A DNA stretch of 64,000 nt, from positions 62,001-126,000 of the forward strand of contig NZ_WUAF01000001.1 in the NCBI RefSeq assembly GCF_009800965.1, read 5' to 3'. Below are positions 7,713-16,793 of this stretch, in pieces. This stretch comes from Cognatazoarcus halotolerans. Lineage in GTDB: Bacteria; Pseudomonadota; Gammaproteobacteria; Burkholderiales; Rhodocyclaceae. Below the pieces are notes generated by a model, which was given only the letters and a program-made list of their open reading frames with translations, was not told where the DNA came from and did not search any database. A program made the position numbers and the translations under genes. Numbering within the stretch: the stretch's first letter is position 1; each line of letters begins with the position of its first letter.

Positions 7713-9185
7713 ATGGCTGTTTTGACCCGTGAAGAAACCGAGGCCCTGATCGCCGAGGTACTCGAAGTTTATCCCGACAAGGCCAAGAAGGACCGCGCCA
7801 AGCACCTGGCGGTCAACGACCAGTCGGTCGAACAATCCAAGAAGTGCATCACCTCCAACCGCAAGTCGCTGCCGGGCGTGATGACCATCCGCGGCTGCGC
7901 CTATGCAGGCTCGAAGGGCGTGGTGTGGGGTCCGATCAAGGACATGATCCACATCTCCCACGGCCCGGTCGGCTGCGGCCAGTACTCCCGCGCCGGACGC
8001 CGCAACTACTATGTCGGCACCACCGGTGTCGACAGCTTCGGCACGATGAACTTCACCTCCGACTTCCAGGAGAAGGATATCGTCTTCGGCGGAGACAAGA
8101 AGCTCGCCAAGCTGATCGAGGAGATCGAGCAGCTGTTCCCGTTGCACAAGGGCATCTCGGTGCAGTCCGAGTGCCCGATCGGCCTGATCGGCGACGACAT
8201 CGAGGCCGTCTCCAAGAAAGCCTCGGCGGCCATCGACAAGCCGGTCGTGCCGGTGCGCTGCGAAGGTTTCCGCGGCGTGTCGCAATCGCTCGGCCACCAC
8301 ATCGCCAACGACACCATCCGTGACTGGGTGCTCGACAAGCGTGACGGCAAGGCCTACGACTCGACCCCCTACGACGTGGCCATCATCGGCGACTACAACA
8401 TCGGCGGCGACGCCTGGGCATCGCGCATCCTGCTCGAGGAGATGGGCCTGCGGGTGGTTGCCCAGTGGTCCGGCGACGGCACCATCGCGGAGATGATGAA
8501 CACCCCGAAGGTCAAGCTCAACCTGCTGCACTGCTACCGCTCGATGAACTACATCAGCCGCCACATGGAAGAGAAGTACGGCATCCCCTGGATGGAGTAC
8601 AACTTCTTCGGCCCGACCAAGATCATCGAGTCGCTGCGCAAGATCGCCGACTTCTTCGACGATTCCATCCGCGAGAAGTGCGAGCAGGTGATCGCCCGCT
8701 ACCAGCCGATGATGGACGAGATCATCGCCAAGTACAAACCGCGCCTGCAGGGCAAGAAGGTGATGCTCTACGTCGGCGGCCTGCGCCCGCGTCACGTGAT
8801 CGGCGCCTACGAGGACCTCGGCATGGAAGTGGTCGGCACCGGCTACGAGTTCGCCCACAACGACGACTACGACCGCACCATCAAGGAAATGGGCAACGCC
8901 ACGCTGCTCTACGACGACATCACCGGCTTCGAGTTTGAGGAGTTCGTCAAGCGCATCAAGCCCGACATGGTCGGCTCCGGCATCAAAGAGAAGTACATCT
9001 TCCAGAAGATGGGCATCCCGCTTCGCCAGATGCACTCCTGGGACTACTCCGGCCCTTACCACGGCTACGACGGCTTCGCGATCTTCGCCCGCGACATGGA
9101 CATCGCCCTCTCCAACCCGGTGTGGCACAACATGACGCCGCCGTGGAAGAAGGCCGAACCCGAAGCCGCGCAGAAAGCCGCCTGA
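7713..9185 (+). CDS. nifD: Nitrogenase molybdenum-iron protein alpha chain
   Basis: 490 residues from ATG 7713, chosen for the ribosome site at 7700-7706 and the family N terminus MAVLTREE; an earlier in-frame start lies inside the hairpin. Together with NifK it forms the alpha2beta2 MoFe protein that reduces N2. P-cluster ligands Cys62, Cys88 and Cys154 are all present. FeMo-co is held by Cys274 ([10 protein letters not shown]) and His441 ([14 protein letters not shown]). Gln191 and His195 of the active-site environment are conserved. Numbering matches Azotobacter to within one residue, so the enzyme looks fully functional. Confidence 0.99.
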   Translation: MAVLTREETEALIAEVLEVYPDKAKKDRAKHLAVNDQSVEQSKKCITSNRKSLPGVMTIRGCAYAGSKGVVWGPIKDMIHISHGPVGCGQYSRAGRRNYYVGTTGVDSFGTMNFTSDFQEKDIVFGGDKKLAKLIEEIEQLFPLHKGISVQSECPIGLIGDDIEAVSKKASAAIDKPVVPVRCEGFRGVSQSLGHHIANDTIRDWVLDKRDGKAYDSTPYDVAIIGDYNIGGDAWASRILLEEMGLRVVAQWSGDGTIAEMMNTPKVKLNLLHCYRSMNYISRHMEEKYGIPWMEYNFFGPTKIIESLRKIADFFDDSIREKCEQVIARYQPMMDEIIAKYKPRLQGKKVMLYVGGLRPRHVIGAYEDLGMEVVGTGYEFAHNDDYDRTIKEMGNATLLYDDITGFEFEEFVKRIKPDMVGSGIKEKYIFQKMGIPLRQMHSWDYSGPYHGYDGFAIFARDMDIALSNPVWHNMTPPWKKAEPEAAQKAA

Positions 9186-9204
9186 CCCTACCCCATCATC
9201 TTGC

Positions 9205-9233
9205 GCCCGCATCCGCGAATGGGCGGTGCGGGC
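9205..9233 (+). other. Intercistronic hairpin between nifD and nifK
   Basis: A 9-bp stem including one G-U pair (GCCCGCATC / GGTGCGGGC) with an 11-nt loop. Its base ends directly before the nifK ribosome site AAGGAGA (9234-9240), repeating the nifH-nifD arrangement. Confidence 0.7.
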
Positions 9234-9245
9234 AAGGAGATTGCA

Positions 9246-10814
9246 ATGCAAACCGCAGACAAGATCAATCCCTGCTACCCGCTGTTCCGTGACGACGACT
9301 ACAAGGAGTCGCTCGGCAACAAGAAGGCGCAGTTCGAAGAAGGTCACGACGCCGGCAAGGTTTTCGAGACCTTCATGTGGACCACCACCCAGGAATACCA
9401 GGATCTCAACTTCAAGCGCGAGGCGCTGACCGTCGATCCCGCCAAGGCCTGCCAGCCGCTCGGCGCGGTGCTGTGCGCCTCGGGCTACCACAAGACCCTG
9501 CCCTATGTGCATGGCTCGCAGGGTTGCGTCGCCTACTTCCGCACCTACTTCAACCGCCACTTCAAGGAGCCCTGCTCCTGCGTGTCGGACTCGATGACCG
9601 AGGACGCAGCCGTGTTCGGTGGCCAGAAGAACATGTTCGACGGCCTGCCCAACGCCAAAGCCCTGTACCAGCCCGAGATGATCGCGGTGTCGACCACCTG
9701 CATGGCCGAGGTCATCGGTGACGACCTCAACGCCTTCATCAACAACTCGAAGAAGGAAGGTCACATCGCCCAGGACTTCCCGATCCCCTTCGCCCACACC
9801 CCGTCCTTCGTCGGCTCGCATACCACCGGCTGGGACAACATGGAAGAAGGCATCCTGCGCAACCAGACCCTCAACGAGATGGAAGGCAAGAAGGTCGGCA
9901 GCAACGGCAAGCTCAACATCGTGCCGGGCTTCGAGACCTACCTGGGCAACTACCGCGTGGTCAAGCGCATGCTCACCGAGATGGGCGTCGAATACACCAT
10001 GCTGTCCGATCCCTCGGAAGTCTTCGATACCCCCTCGGACGGCGAATTCCGCATGTACGCGGGCGGCACCACGATTGCCGAGATCAAGGACGCGCCGAAC
10101 GCCTACACCACGCTGCTGATGCAACCGGCGCAACTCGAGAAGACCAAGAAGTTCGTCGAGAACACCTGGAACCACGAAGTACCCAAGCTCAACATCCCGA
10201 TGGGTATCGACTGGACCGACGCCTTCCTTATGAAGGTCTCCGAGATCACCGGCAAGCCGATTCCCGAGTCGCTCGAGAAGGAACGCGGACGTGCCATGGA
10301 CGTGCTCGCCGACAGCCACGCCTGGCTGCACGGCAAGAAGTTCGCGCTCTACGGCGATCCGGACTTCGTCATGGGCATGGTCAAGATCCTGCTCGAGTGC
10401 GGCGCCGAGCCGATCCATGTGCTCTCCCACAACGCCAACAAGCGCTGGGGCAAGGCGGTGCAGAAGATGCTCGACGAGAGCCCCTTCGGCGCCAACTGCA
10501 AGGTCTATGTCGGCAACGACCTGTGGCACATGCGCAGCCTGTGCTTCACCAACAAGCCCGACTTCCTGATCGGCAACTCGTATGGCAAGTACATCCAGCG
10601 CGACACCCGCCACAAGGGCGAAGCCTTCGAAGTGCCGCTGATCCGGCTCGGTTTCCCTCTGTTCGACCGTCATCACCTGCATCGCCAGACGACGATGGGC
10701 TACGAGGGCATGATCCAGATCGTCACCACCCTGACCAATGCGGTCCTTGAGCAGCTCGACAAGGAAACCATCGGCATGGGCACGACGGACTACAACTTCG
10801 ACCTGGTTCGCTAA
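9246..10814 (+). CDS. nifK: Nitrogenase molybdenum-iron protein beta chain
   Basis: 522 residues from ATG 9246 (MQTADKINPCYPLF), which follows AAGGAGA; an in-frame upstream start at 9201 would extend into the hairpin. This is the beta subunit of the MoFe protein. P-cluster ligands Cys69 (KACQPLGAV), Cys94 (GSQGCVAYF) and Cys152 (TTCMAEVIGDD) are visible. The length matches the Azotobacter-type beta chain with its N-terminal extension. It forms a unit with nifD. Confidence 0.99.
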   Translation: MQTADKINPCYPLFRDDDYKESLGNKKAQFEEGHDAGKVFETFMWTTTQEYQDLNFKREALTVDPAKACQPLGAVLCASGYHKTLPYVHGSQGCVAYFRTYFNRHFKEPCSCVSDSMTEDAAVFGGQKNMFDGLPNAKALYQPEMIAVSTTCMAEVIGDDLNAFINNSKKEGHIAQDFPIPFAHTPSFVGSHTTGWDNMEEGILRNQTLNEMEGKKVGSNGKLNIVPGFETYLGNYRVVKRMLTEMGVEYTMLSDPSEVFDTPSDGEFRMYAGGTTIAEIKDAPNAYTTLLMQPAQLEKTKKFVENTWNHEVPKLNIPMGIDWTDAFLMKVSEITGKPIPESLEKERGRAMDVLADSHAWLHGKKFALYGDPDFVMGMVKILLECGAEPIHVLSHNANKRWGKAVQKMLDESPFGANCKVYVGNDLWHMRSLCFTNKPDFLIGNSYGKYIQRDTRHKGEAFEVPLIRLGFPLFDRHHLHRQTTMGYEGMIQIVTTLTNAVLEQLDKETIGMGTTDYNFDLVR

Positions 10815-10832
10815 GGCGAGTCTGCACGGCGC

Positions 10833-10854
10833 GGCGGAAGACCGTTCTTCCGCC
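10833..10854 (+). other. Intercistronic hairpin between nifK and nifT
   Basis: Perfect 9-bp stem GGCGGAAGA / TCTTCCGCC with loop CCGT, 19 bp after the nifK stop. There is no T run, so partial attenuation or 3' protection of the nifHDK message is likelier than full termination. Confidence 0.75.
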
Positions 10855-10889
10855 CGCCCTTCACTCATCACCCACTGCGAAGGTACCCC

Positions 10890-11117
10890 ATGGCCAACAT
10901 CATGATCCGGCAGGCGGACAACGGCGGACTGGTCTTCTATCTCCCCAAGCGGGATCTCGAAGCCAGCATCCAGTCGATCGAGTTCGACAGCCCCGAAAAA
11001 TGGGGTGGCGAACTCAAACTGGACAACGGCGGGGCCTACTACATCGACCCCATCGCCAGGCCGCCGCGCCTGCCCATCTCATTGCGAGCCAAGCGCCTCG
11101 GCGCCGCCGAGGACTGA
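10890..11117 (+). CDS. nifT: Nitrogen fixation protein NifT/FixU
   Basis: 75 residues, the normal size for this small family. It begins MANIMIRQADNGGLVFYLPK and has WGGELKLDNGGAYYIDP, both typical of NifT. Its biochemical role is not settled; it is usually dispensable and always sits behind nifK, as here. The gap after nifK holds a hairpin, and the ferredoxin follows after 21 bp. Confidence 0.92.
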   Translation: MANIMIRQADNGGLVFYLPKRDLEASIQSIEFDSPEKWGGELKLDNGGAYYIDPIARPPRLPISLRAKRLGAAED

Positions 11118-11138
11118 CACGGATTCAGGAGAAACCTC

Positions 11139-11330
11139 ATGGCAATGACTATCGATCCCGACATGTGCACCGCCTGCGACGACTGCCGGCCGGTGTGTCC
11201 GACCAAATCCATCAAGAAGGGCAAGATCTTCTACACGATCGACGCCTCGACCTGCACCGAGTGTGACGGCCACGCCGACGCACCGCTGTGTGTCGACGTC
11301 TGCCCGTCTGGCTGCATCAGCCCGGCCTGA
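11139..11330 (+). CDS. 2[4Fe-4S] ferredoxin of the nif cluster (FdxN-like)
   Basis: 63 residues. The first cluster motif is CTACDDCRPVCP and the second is CTEC followed by an insertion and CVDVCPSGC, the pattern of nif-linked bacterial-type ferredoxins. It probably donates electrons to nitrogenase or to NifB-type cofactor assembly. It starts after TCAGGAGAAACCTC and is followed by a strong hairpin before nifY. Confidence 0.9.
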   Translation: MAMTIDPDMCTACDDCRPVCPTKSIKKGKIFYTIDASTCTECDGHADAPLCVDVCPSGCISPA

Positions 11331-11349
11331 TTTTTCCGGGTCTTGAGCC

Positions 11350-11373
11350 GAGCGCCGGGTCCGCCCGGTGCTC
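11350..11373 (+). other. Intercistronic hairpin between the ferredoxin gene and nifY
   Basis: A 10-bp stem with one G-U pair (GAGCGCCGGG / CCCGGTGCTC) and loop TCCG. It is the fourth strong hairpin in gaps of the nifH transcript. Confidence 0.7.
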
Positions 11374-11402
11374 CACTGAAGATTCCGACCAGGAGCGCAA
11401 AG

Positions 11403-12134
11403 ATGTCCGATACCCCCATCGCCTCACGCGAAGCCGCCCTTCGCATCGCACTCGCCGCGCGCGCCCTCGACGGGCTCGACATACGCGAACTGCTCGGCGC
11501 ATTGACCGAAAAACTCGAGGTACCGCTGACCGAGGCAAAGCTCGGCACGCTGACGGTCGAAGACCTGAGGCAGATCCTTGCCGGCGATTTCGCCGAACAG
11601 GGCTGCCATGTCGGCGTCACCAACGACCAGCTCAAGCAGGCGGTACGCATGCTGTGGGGCCAGGGCGTCGAGTCGAACGATTTCCCGGCGGTCGAGGGTG
11701 AAGCCGACACCACGCCGGCCGGCTCGATCCGGGTCGCCATCGCTGCCAACCGCGGCGAGAACCTCGACGGCCACTTCGGCTCGTGCGACCGCTTCCTGGT
11801 CTATCAGGTCAGCGTCGATGCGATGCGCCTGGTCGGGGTGCGCAGCACCGCCGAAGCCGATGCCGAGGAAGACAAGAACGCATCGCGCGCGGCGCTGATC
11901 AACGACTGCCAGATCGTCTACGTGCAATCGATCGGCGGCCCTGCGGCGGCCAAGGTGGTCAGGGCCGGTGTCCACCCGGTCAAGAAGCCAGACGGCGGCG
12001 AGGCCCGCACGGTGCTCGCCGAACTGCAGCAGAGCCTCGGCAGCCCGCCGCCCTGGCTGGCCCGCATCATGGGCGTTCCGGCTGCCTCGCTGGCACGTTT
12101 CGAAGCCGACATCGAGGCGGAGGAATCGACATGA
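11403..12134 (+). CDS. nifY: FeMo-cofactor-binding protein, NifY/NafY type
   Basis: 243 residues from ATG 11403 (MSDTPIASREAAL), preceded by CAGGAGCG; an upstream in-frame start at 11343 would run through the hairpin. The N-terminal half is a helical NafY-like region (LDIRELLGALTEKL). The C-terminal half is the dinitrogenase cofactor-binding domain shared with NifX and the NifB tail: VAIAANRGENLDGHFGSCDR then a conserved YVQSIGGPAAAKVVRAGVHP block. It probably holds apo-dinitrogenase or FeMo-co during maturation. The stop overlaps the next ATG by 4 bp. NifX is the alternative name, but the position after nifT and the extra N-terminal domain favour NifY. Confidence 0.88.
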   Translation: MSDTPIASREAALRIALAARALDGLDIRELLGALTEKLEVPLTEAKLGTLTVEDLRQILAGDFAEQGCHVGVTNDQLKQAVRMLWGQGVESNDFPAVEGEADTTPAGSIRVAIAANRGENLDGHFGSCDRFLVYQVSVDAMRLVGVRSTAEADAEEDKNASRAALINDCQIVYVQSIGGPAAAKVVRAGVHPVKKPDGGEARTVLAELQQSLGSPPPWLARIMGVPAASLARFEADIEAEEST

Positions 12135-12394
12135 TCAGCGCGGAACAACTCGCCGCGGTGACTACCGCCGCTACACGCGACGCCGGCATCGCGACACTGC
12201 GCCAGCAGTTTCCCGAACTGCACTTCTCGATCTGCAGCGAGGACGACGTCTCGCCCCGCTACCGCCCGGCCAGCGACGCGAGCAGTCACCACCTGTTCCT
12301 GATCGCCGGCGCGTCGGGTCATTGCCTCGAGCTGACCAACGACCCGGACATCGCCACCGGGATCCTGCTGGCCGAAAAGGTCGATGCCGACTGA
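12131..12394 (+). CDS. Small nif-cluster protein of unknown function
   Basis: 87 residues starting MISAEQLAAVTTAATRDAGI. The ATG overlaps the nifY stop (ATGA) and the gene overlaps the next start by 11 bp, so all three are translationally coupled. It has an N-terminal helix and the strand-like HLFLIAGASGHCLELT near residues 55-72. Small proteins in this slot occur in other diazotrophs, but I cannot name the family with confidence. No cofactor motif is visible. Confidence 0.75.
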   Translation: MISAEQLAAVTTAATRDAGIATLRQQFPELHFSICSEDDVSPRYRPASDASSHHLFLIAGASGHCLELTNDPDIATGILLAEKVDAD

Positions 12395-13178
12395 GTCTGA
12401 CCGCTTCGTGCCACGCTCCGGCGCACCGGCCGATGCGGCCGGGCTGTGCGCCGGCTGTGCCTATGCCGCCGACTTCCTGGCGCACGGGCAGTGCCAGCCG
12501 GGCGATATCTGCATCCGGGCGCACAGCGGTCGGCAGATCGATCGCTTCATGCGCAGGAACCCGCAGGAAGCGTCGAAGTTCCTCGATGACCTGTTCTGGG
12601 AACGACGCGCCATCGCCGCCCGCCACGCGCCGGCCGAAGAGGTGTACCGCCTGCGCGACGACGTCGACGAGGTGGTGCGCCGGGTGGTGGTGACGCGCCT
12701 GCCCGAGGCGCTGCTGGTGACCATGCTGTCCGACCCGGACCGCGAGGTCCGGCTCTCGGTGGCCACCCGTCTGCCGGCCGAGCTGCTGCCGCGGATGACC
12801 CGCGACCCGGACTACCTGATCCGCGCAACCGTTGCCCGGCGCCTGCCACACGGTCAGCTCGTGGCGCTGGCGCGCGACCCCGAACGCGAGGTCCGCAAGA
12901 TCGTCGCCGCGCGGCTGCCCTCGTTTGCACTGTCGCGGCTGGCCGACGACCGCGAGCCCGAAGTGCGCGCCATCGTCGCCGAACGGGCGCTTCCCGAACT
13001 TGCCGCGCTGATGATCCGGGACGAGGAGTGGTGGGTGCGGCTTGCCGCAGTCGCAACGGTACCGCCCGAATGCCTGCCCACCATCGCCGCCGACGATCCC
13101 GAAGCCGAGGTGCGCAATGCGGCGCGCGAACGCATGGATAACCTGACGCGCAGCAGCGCGCGAGAGAGCGAATCATGA
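12384..13178 (+). CDS. Leucine-rich-repeat-variant (LRV) iron-sulfur protein
   Basis: 264 residues. The N-terminal cysteine cluster Cys22, Cys25, Cys37, Cys43 (CAGCAYAADFLAHGQCQPGDIC) matches the small [4Fe-4S] domain of the Azotobacter LRV protein. From about residue 95 there are roughly seven 24-residue helical repeats with the pattern DPDREVRLSVATRLP, the LRV repeat. Family members occur in nitrogenase clusters; their function is not established. It overlaps the upstream small gene by 11 bp and the downstream gene by 4 bp. Confidence 0.85.
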   Translation: MPTESDRFVPRSGAPADAAGLCAGCAYAADFLAHGQCQPGDICIRAHSGRQIDRFMRRNPQEASKFLDDLFWERRAIAARHAPAEEVYRLRDDVDEVVRRVVVTRLPEALLVTMLSDPDREVRLSVATRLPAELLPRMTRDPDYLIRATVARRLPHGQLVALARDPEREVRKIVAARLPSFALSRLADDREPEVRAIVAERALPELAALMIRDEEWWVRLAAVATVPPECLPTIAADDPEAEVRNAARERMDNLTRSSARESES

Positions 13179-14152
13179 AGACACCGCTGGCCTGGCCGGA
13201 CCTTTGCAAGACACTTGCGGCCCCCCTCGTCGAGACCTGCACGCGAACCCCGGTGAGCGCCGGCGATGCCGGCCTGGTCAAGGCCCTGTCCACCGCACAG
13301 CCTGACTGGCGCTTCAGGCATGCGCTGTGCCGTGGCGGCTGGTATCGCCTCGGCGGGATCGTCGACGGCGCCGGCAACCGGGTTTCGGACAATCTCGAGG
13401 CCTGGGCAGAGCAAGCACTTGAACACCACGATGGCGACGTCGGCGCGCTGATCGACGCCGAGCAGGACCGTACGCTGTTCGCCACCCGACTGGTCGGCAA
13501 CACTCACTACCTCGTCGCCTCGTCGGGCGAGGCTGGTGATGACTTCCTTCAGCTCGAGATCGAGGAGTTGCAGGAGGTACGTGCCCACCGGCTGTTCGAC
13601 AACGAACCCGGCAGCATCGAGGAGATTGTCGATCCGCGCCTCGACGCCGACAGCCGCGCGGCAGCATCGCCGATCGGCCTGCCCTTCTACGCCTTCAGCC
13701 GTCTGCAGCATGTCGGCAGCTTCCTGCGGCGCATGCGCAGCCAGCGCACCGAGCCGGCCCCGATCCACCGAATGGTGGAGGACTGGGACCGTTCCAGCGC
13801 GGGTGCTGCATCGAGCTTCTGCAACCAGTGGGTGCTGGCGACCAGCGAACATCTCGACCGCTTCCGCCAGCCGGTACTGCGCGCCCAGCCGATCTGTGCC
13901 CAAGCGGGCGAGCCGCCCGCTTTCCGCGGCGATGCCACCGCAAACGGACTTGCGCTGGCCGACGCCCTGAGTCATTTCGACCGCCACTGCGGCTACCCGA
14001 TGGCCTGGTATTTCCACATGCTGACCAGCCGCTCGGTTCCCTATGCCGTAGCCCAGACGGTGGTCGAGGATGCCCTCGCCGGACTTGCCTACCTTCCGGA
14101 GCGCGACGTCGCCGTGGTTCGCGGCTGGCTGCACCGCCCCTACTCCGCATAA
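13175..14152 (+). CDS. nif-cluster conserved hypothetical protein
   Basis: 325 residues, not recognised. It overlaps the LRV gene by 4 bp (ATGA) and is the last gene before the second nif promoter, so it is probably the end of the nifH transcript. There is no signal peptide, transmembrane segment or clustered cysteine motif; Trp and aromatic residues are scattered (RHALCRGGWYRLGG, FCNQWVLATSEHLDRFRQP). It is rich in Asp/Glu in the middle, suggesting a soluble cytoplasmic protein. A function in nitrogen fixation rests on context only. Confidence 0.75.
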   Translation: MKTPLAWPDLCKTLAAPLVETCTRTPVSAGDAGLVKALSTAQPDWRFRHALCRGGWYRLGGIVDGAGNRVSDNLEAWAEQALEHHDGDVGALIDAEQDRTLFATRLVGNTHYLVASSGEAGDDFLQLEIEELQEVRAHRLFDNEPGSIEEIVDPRLDADSRAAASPIGLPFYAFSRLQHVGSFLRRMRSQRTEPAPIHRMVEDWDRSSAGAASSFCNQWVLATSEHLDRFRQPVLRAQPICAQAGEPPAFRGDATANGLALADALSHFDRHCGYPMAWYFHMLTSRSVPYAVAQTVVEDALAGLAYLPERDVAVVRGWLHRPYSA

Positions 14153-14185
14153 GCCGCGGGTGCGCGCCGGAACATACGTGTGTCG

Positions 14186-14201
14186 TGTCGCATTCACGAC
14201 A
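14186..14201 (+). promoter_or_regulatory. NifA upstream activator site before nifV
   Basis: TGTCGCATTCACGACA is a perfect TGT-N10-ACA, 62 bp before the -24 element. It overlaps an 8-bp inverted repeat, GTGTCGTG (14180-14187) and CACGACAC (14195-14202). Confidence 0.85.
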
Positions 14202-14263
14202 CCGGTGCAACAACCCACTCCCTGAACCCCGAAAACTTCTTGTTATTTCAATAATTTAAAGGG

Positions 14264-14279
14264 TGGCATCCGCCTTGCT
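14264..14279 (+). promoter_or_regulatory. Sigma54 promoter of nifV operon
   Basis: TGGCATCCGCCTTGCT matches TGGCACG-N4-TTGCW except at the two bases after TGGCA; GG, GC and spacing are intact. It is preceded by an A/T-rich tract, which favours looping. The predicted start near 14291 lies about 12 nt before the nifV ATG, so the ribosome site AAGGAGAA is at the extreme 5' end of the message. Confidence 0.85.
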
Positions 14280-14302
14280 TAGGCTAACGCAAGGAGAACA
14301 CC

Positions 14303-15442
14303 ATGACCGCCCGATCCAGCATCATCATCAACGACACCACCCTGCGCGACGGCGAGCAGTCGGCCGGTGTGGCGTTTTCGCTGGACGAGAAGCTGGCGAT
14401 CGCCACCCAGCTGGCCGCGATCGGCGTGCCGGAACTCGAGGTCGGCATTCCCGCCATGGGCGAGGAGGAGCGCGAATCGATCCGCGCCGTCGCCGGCCTC
14501 GGCCTGCCGGCCCGACTGATGGTCTGGAGCCGGCTGCGCCGTGAAGACATCACTGCCTGCGCCGGTCTCGGTGTGGATCTGGTGGATATCTCGGTGCCAG
14601 CCTCCGATCAGCACCTCGCCTTCAAGCTGGGCCGCGACCGCGACTGGCTGCTCAAGCGCCTGCCTGGCGTGATCACGGTGGCGCGCGCGCTCGGGCTGGA
14701 AGTCGGCCTGGGTTGCGAGGACGCCTCGCGCGCCGACATGGATTTCCTCTGCCGCCTCGCTGAGGCGGCGCAACGGGCCGGAGCACGCCGCCTGCGCTTC
14801 GCCGACACGCTCGGCATCCTCGAACCCTTCGGCACCTTCGAGCGAATCAGCCGCCTGCGCGCATCGACCGACCTCGAGATCGAGATGCATGCCCACGACG
14901 ACCTGGGCCTGGCCACCGCCAACACCCTGGCCGCGTGCAAGGCTGGCGCCACCCACGTAAACACCACGGTCAATGGCCTCGGCGAGCGCGCCGGCAACGC
15001 ACCGCTGGAAGAGGTGGTGCTGGGCCTGCGCAAGCTGCACGGCATCGAGACCGGCGTGGACCTGCGCGCCTTCCCCGAGCTGTCGCAGCGGGTGGCGATC
15101 GCATCCGGTCGCAGCGTCCCCTGGCAGAAGAGCATCGTCGGCGCGGGGGTGTTCACCCACGAAGCCGGCATTCATGTCGACGGGCTGCTCAAGCATCCCG
15201 ACAACTACCAGGGCTTCGACCCGGCCGAGGTTGGCCAGGCGCACCGCATCGTGCTCGGCAAGCACTCCGGTTCACGCGCCGTCGAGCTGGTGTATTCGCG
15301 GCTCGGCATCAGCCTTGCGCCCAGCGAAGCCGACGCCCTGCTCACCCGCGTCCGCAACTTCGTGGCCCTTCACAAGCATCCACCGGAAAGCTCGGATCTT
15401 CACGATCTGCTGACCGCCGTACGGAGCCCGATCCATGTCTGA
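14303..15442 (+). CDS. nifV: Homocitrate synthase
   Basis: 379 residues. It condenses acetyl-CoA with 2-oxoglutarate to homocitrate, the organic ligand of FeMo-co. The HMGL-like signature is [10 protein letters not shown] at the N terminus, with the second motif in [16 protein letters not shown] and the [15 protein letters not shown] block. Length matches NifV rather than the longer LeuA. It starts its own operon with a NifA-type sigma54 promoter and overlaps cysE by 8 bp. Confidence 0.96.
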   Translation: MTARSSIIINDTTLRDGEQSAGVAFSLDEKLAIATQLAAIGVPELEVGIPAMGEEERESIRAVAGLGLPARLMVWSRLRREDITACAGLGVDLVDISVPASDQHLAFKLGRDRDWLLKRLPGVITVARALGLEVGLGCEDASRADMDFLCRLAEAAQRAGARRLRFADTLGILEPFGTFERISRLRASTDLEIEMHAHDDLGLATANTLAACKAGATHVNTTVNGLGERAGNAPLEEVVLGLRKLHGIETGVDLRAFPELSQRVAIASGRSVPWQKSIVGAGVFTHEAGIHVDGLLKHPDNYQGFDPAEVGQAHRIVLGKHSGSRAVELVYSRLGISLAPSEADALLTRVRNFVALHKHPPESSDLHDLLTAVRSPIHV

Positions 15443-16226
15443 GACCATGACCATCACGCAAGCCACCGGCCCCTCGCAAAGTCTTTGGGAAACGCTCAAG
15501 GAAGATCTTGCCTGCGTCTTTCAGCGCGACCCCGCGGCACGCTCGACGATCGAAGTGATCAGTACCTATCCGGGCCTCCACGCCATCCTGCTGCACCGGC
15601 TGGCGCATCGCATGTGGCTCGCGCGCTGGCGCTACCCGGCGCGCTTCCTGTCCTTCCTCGGACGCATGTTCACCAACGTCGACATTCACCCCGGTGCCGA
15701 GATCGGCCGGCGATTCTTCATCGACCACGGCGCCTGCGTGGTGATCGGCGAGACCGCCGAGGTCGGCGACGACGTGACGCTCTACCACGGCGTCACGCTG
15801 GGCGGCACCTCGTGGAACAAGGGCAAGCGCCATCCCACCCTCGGCAGCGGCGTGGTGGTCGGGGCCGGCGCCAAGATCCTCGGGCCGATCGAGATCGGCG
15901 AACGGGTGCGGGTGGGTGCGAACTCGGTGGTGGTCAAGAACGTTCCCGCCGACCGCACCGTGGTCGGCGTACCGGGACGCATCGTCGACACCCGCCGCAA
16001 CAGCCTGCTCGACAAGGACGGCAGCTTCAACCTCGATCACAACCAGATGCCCGACCCGGTGGCCAAGTCCATCGCCTGCCTGATCGACCGCATCGAGACG
16101 CTCGAGAAAGAACTCTGCGAACTGCGCAACGAGCCGCCACCACCCGCCCACGACGGCCAATGCCAGACCTGCTCCGCCGGCGATCTCTGCTGCGAGAGCG
16201 AAGCCATGCACGAAGCAATGCACTGA
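15435..16226 (+). CDS. cysE: Serine O-acetyltransferase, nif-linked paralogue
   Basis: 263 residues. It makes O-acetylserine, the precursor of cysteine, in the cytoplasm. The catalytic hexapeptide-repeat domain is clear ([52 protein letters not shown]). The C-terminal tail is longer than in housekeeping CysE and ends in a Cys-rich stretch ([11 protein letters not shown]), which may bind metal or mediate regulation. Placement inside the nifV operon, overlapping nifV by 8 bp, points to extra cysteine supply for Fe-S clusters during nitrogen fixation, as known for Azotobacter cysE1. Confidence 0.92.
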   Translation: MSETMTITQATGPSQSLWETLKEDLACVFQRDPAARSTIEVISTYPGLHAILLHRLAHRMWLARWRYPARFLSFLGRMFTNVDIHPGAEIGRRFFIDHGACVVIGETAEVGDDVTLYHGVTLGGTSWNKGKRHPTLGSGVVVGAGAKILGPIEIGERVRVGANSVVVKNVPADRTVVGVPGRIVDTRRNSLLDKDGSFNLDHNQMPDPVAKSIACLIDRIETLEKELCELRNEPPPPAHDGQCQTCSAGDLCCESEAMHEAMH

Positions 16227-16240
16227 GGAACGAAGACGCC

Positions 16241-16783
16241 ATGGACCTGCTCGATTTCACCGACTGCAAGCTCTATTTCGAGGACCCGCTGCCCCCTCGG
16301 GCGGCGAACCTGCTGTCGGCTGCGGCGGATGCCTACGGCGAACCCGAAGCGGAACTGTGCCTGCTGCGTGCCCATCTGCTGGCGCCGGAAAACCTCACCA
16401 TCCTGGTGGGCCTGTACCGCTTCTACTTCTATCAGCACCGGCTCGAGGACGCCCTGCAGATCGCCGAGCGCGCCATGCACCTCGCCGCCCGCCACCTTGG
16501 CCTGCCGCCCGACTGGCGCCAGATTGACGAGCACAGTCTCGCCATCGCGGCGGCCTGCTCGTTCGGGCTGCTGCGCTTCTACCTGATTGCCATGAAGGCG
16601 AGCTGCGTGGTCTTGCTGCGGCTGCGCCGGATTGGCGAGGCCCGGCAACGCCTCGAGCGGCTCGGCACATTCGACACCCGCGACCAGCTCGGCGCGGCAA
16701 GACTGCTCGAGGTGATCGACCAGTTCCAGAATCCACCAGCCGTGGACCACGACGCATTTAACCCGGCCCTGGCCGCAGCCTGA
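16241..16783 (+). CDS. TPR-like nif-operon protein
   Basis: 180 residues, starting MDLLDFTDCKLYFEDPLPP after GAGGAA. The region 25-85 is helix-turn-helix repetitive (EAELCLLRAHLLAPENLTIL, RLEDALQIAERAMHLAARHL), resembling tetratricopeptide repeats. It is cytosolic, with no signal peptide. It lies between cysE and nifW, 14 bp after cysE and 10 bp before nifW, so it belongs to the nifV operon. Similar unnamed proteins occur in Azotobacter-type clusters; a scaffold role is a guess from the repeats. Confidence 0.75.
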   Translation: MDLLDFTDCKLYFEDPLPPRAANLLSAAADAYGEPEAELCLLRAHLLAPENLTILVGLYRFYFYQHRLEDALQIAERAMHLAARHLGLPPDWRQIDEHSLAIAAACSFGLLRFYLIAMKASCVVLLRLRRIGEARQRLERLGTFDTRDQLGAARLLEVIDQFQNPPAVDHDAFNPALAAA

Positions 16784-16793
16784 GGAGTAAACC

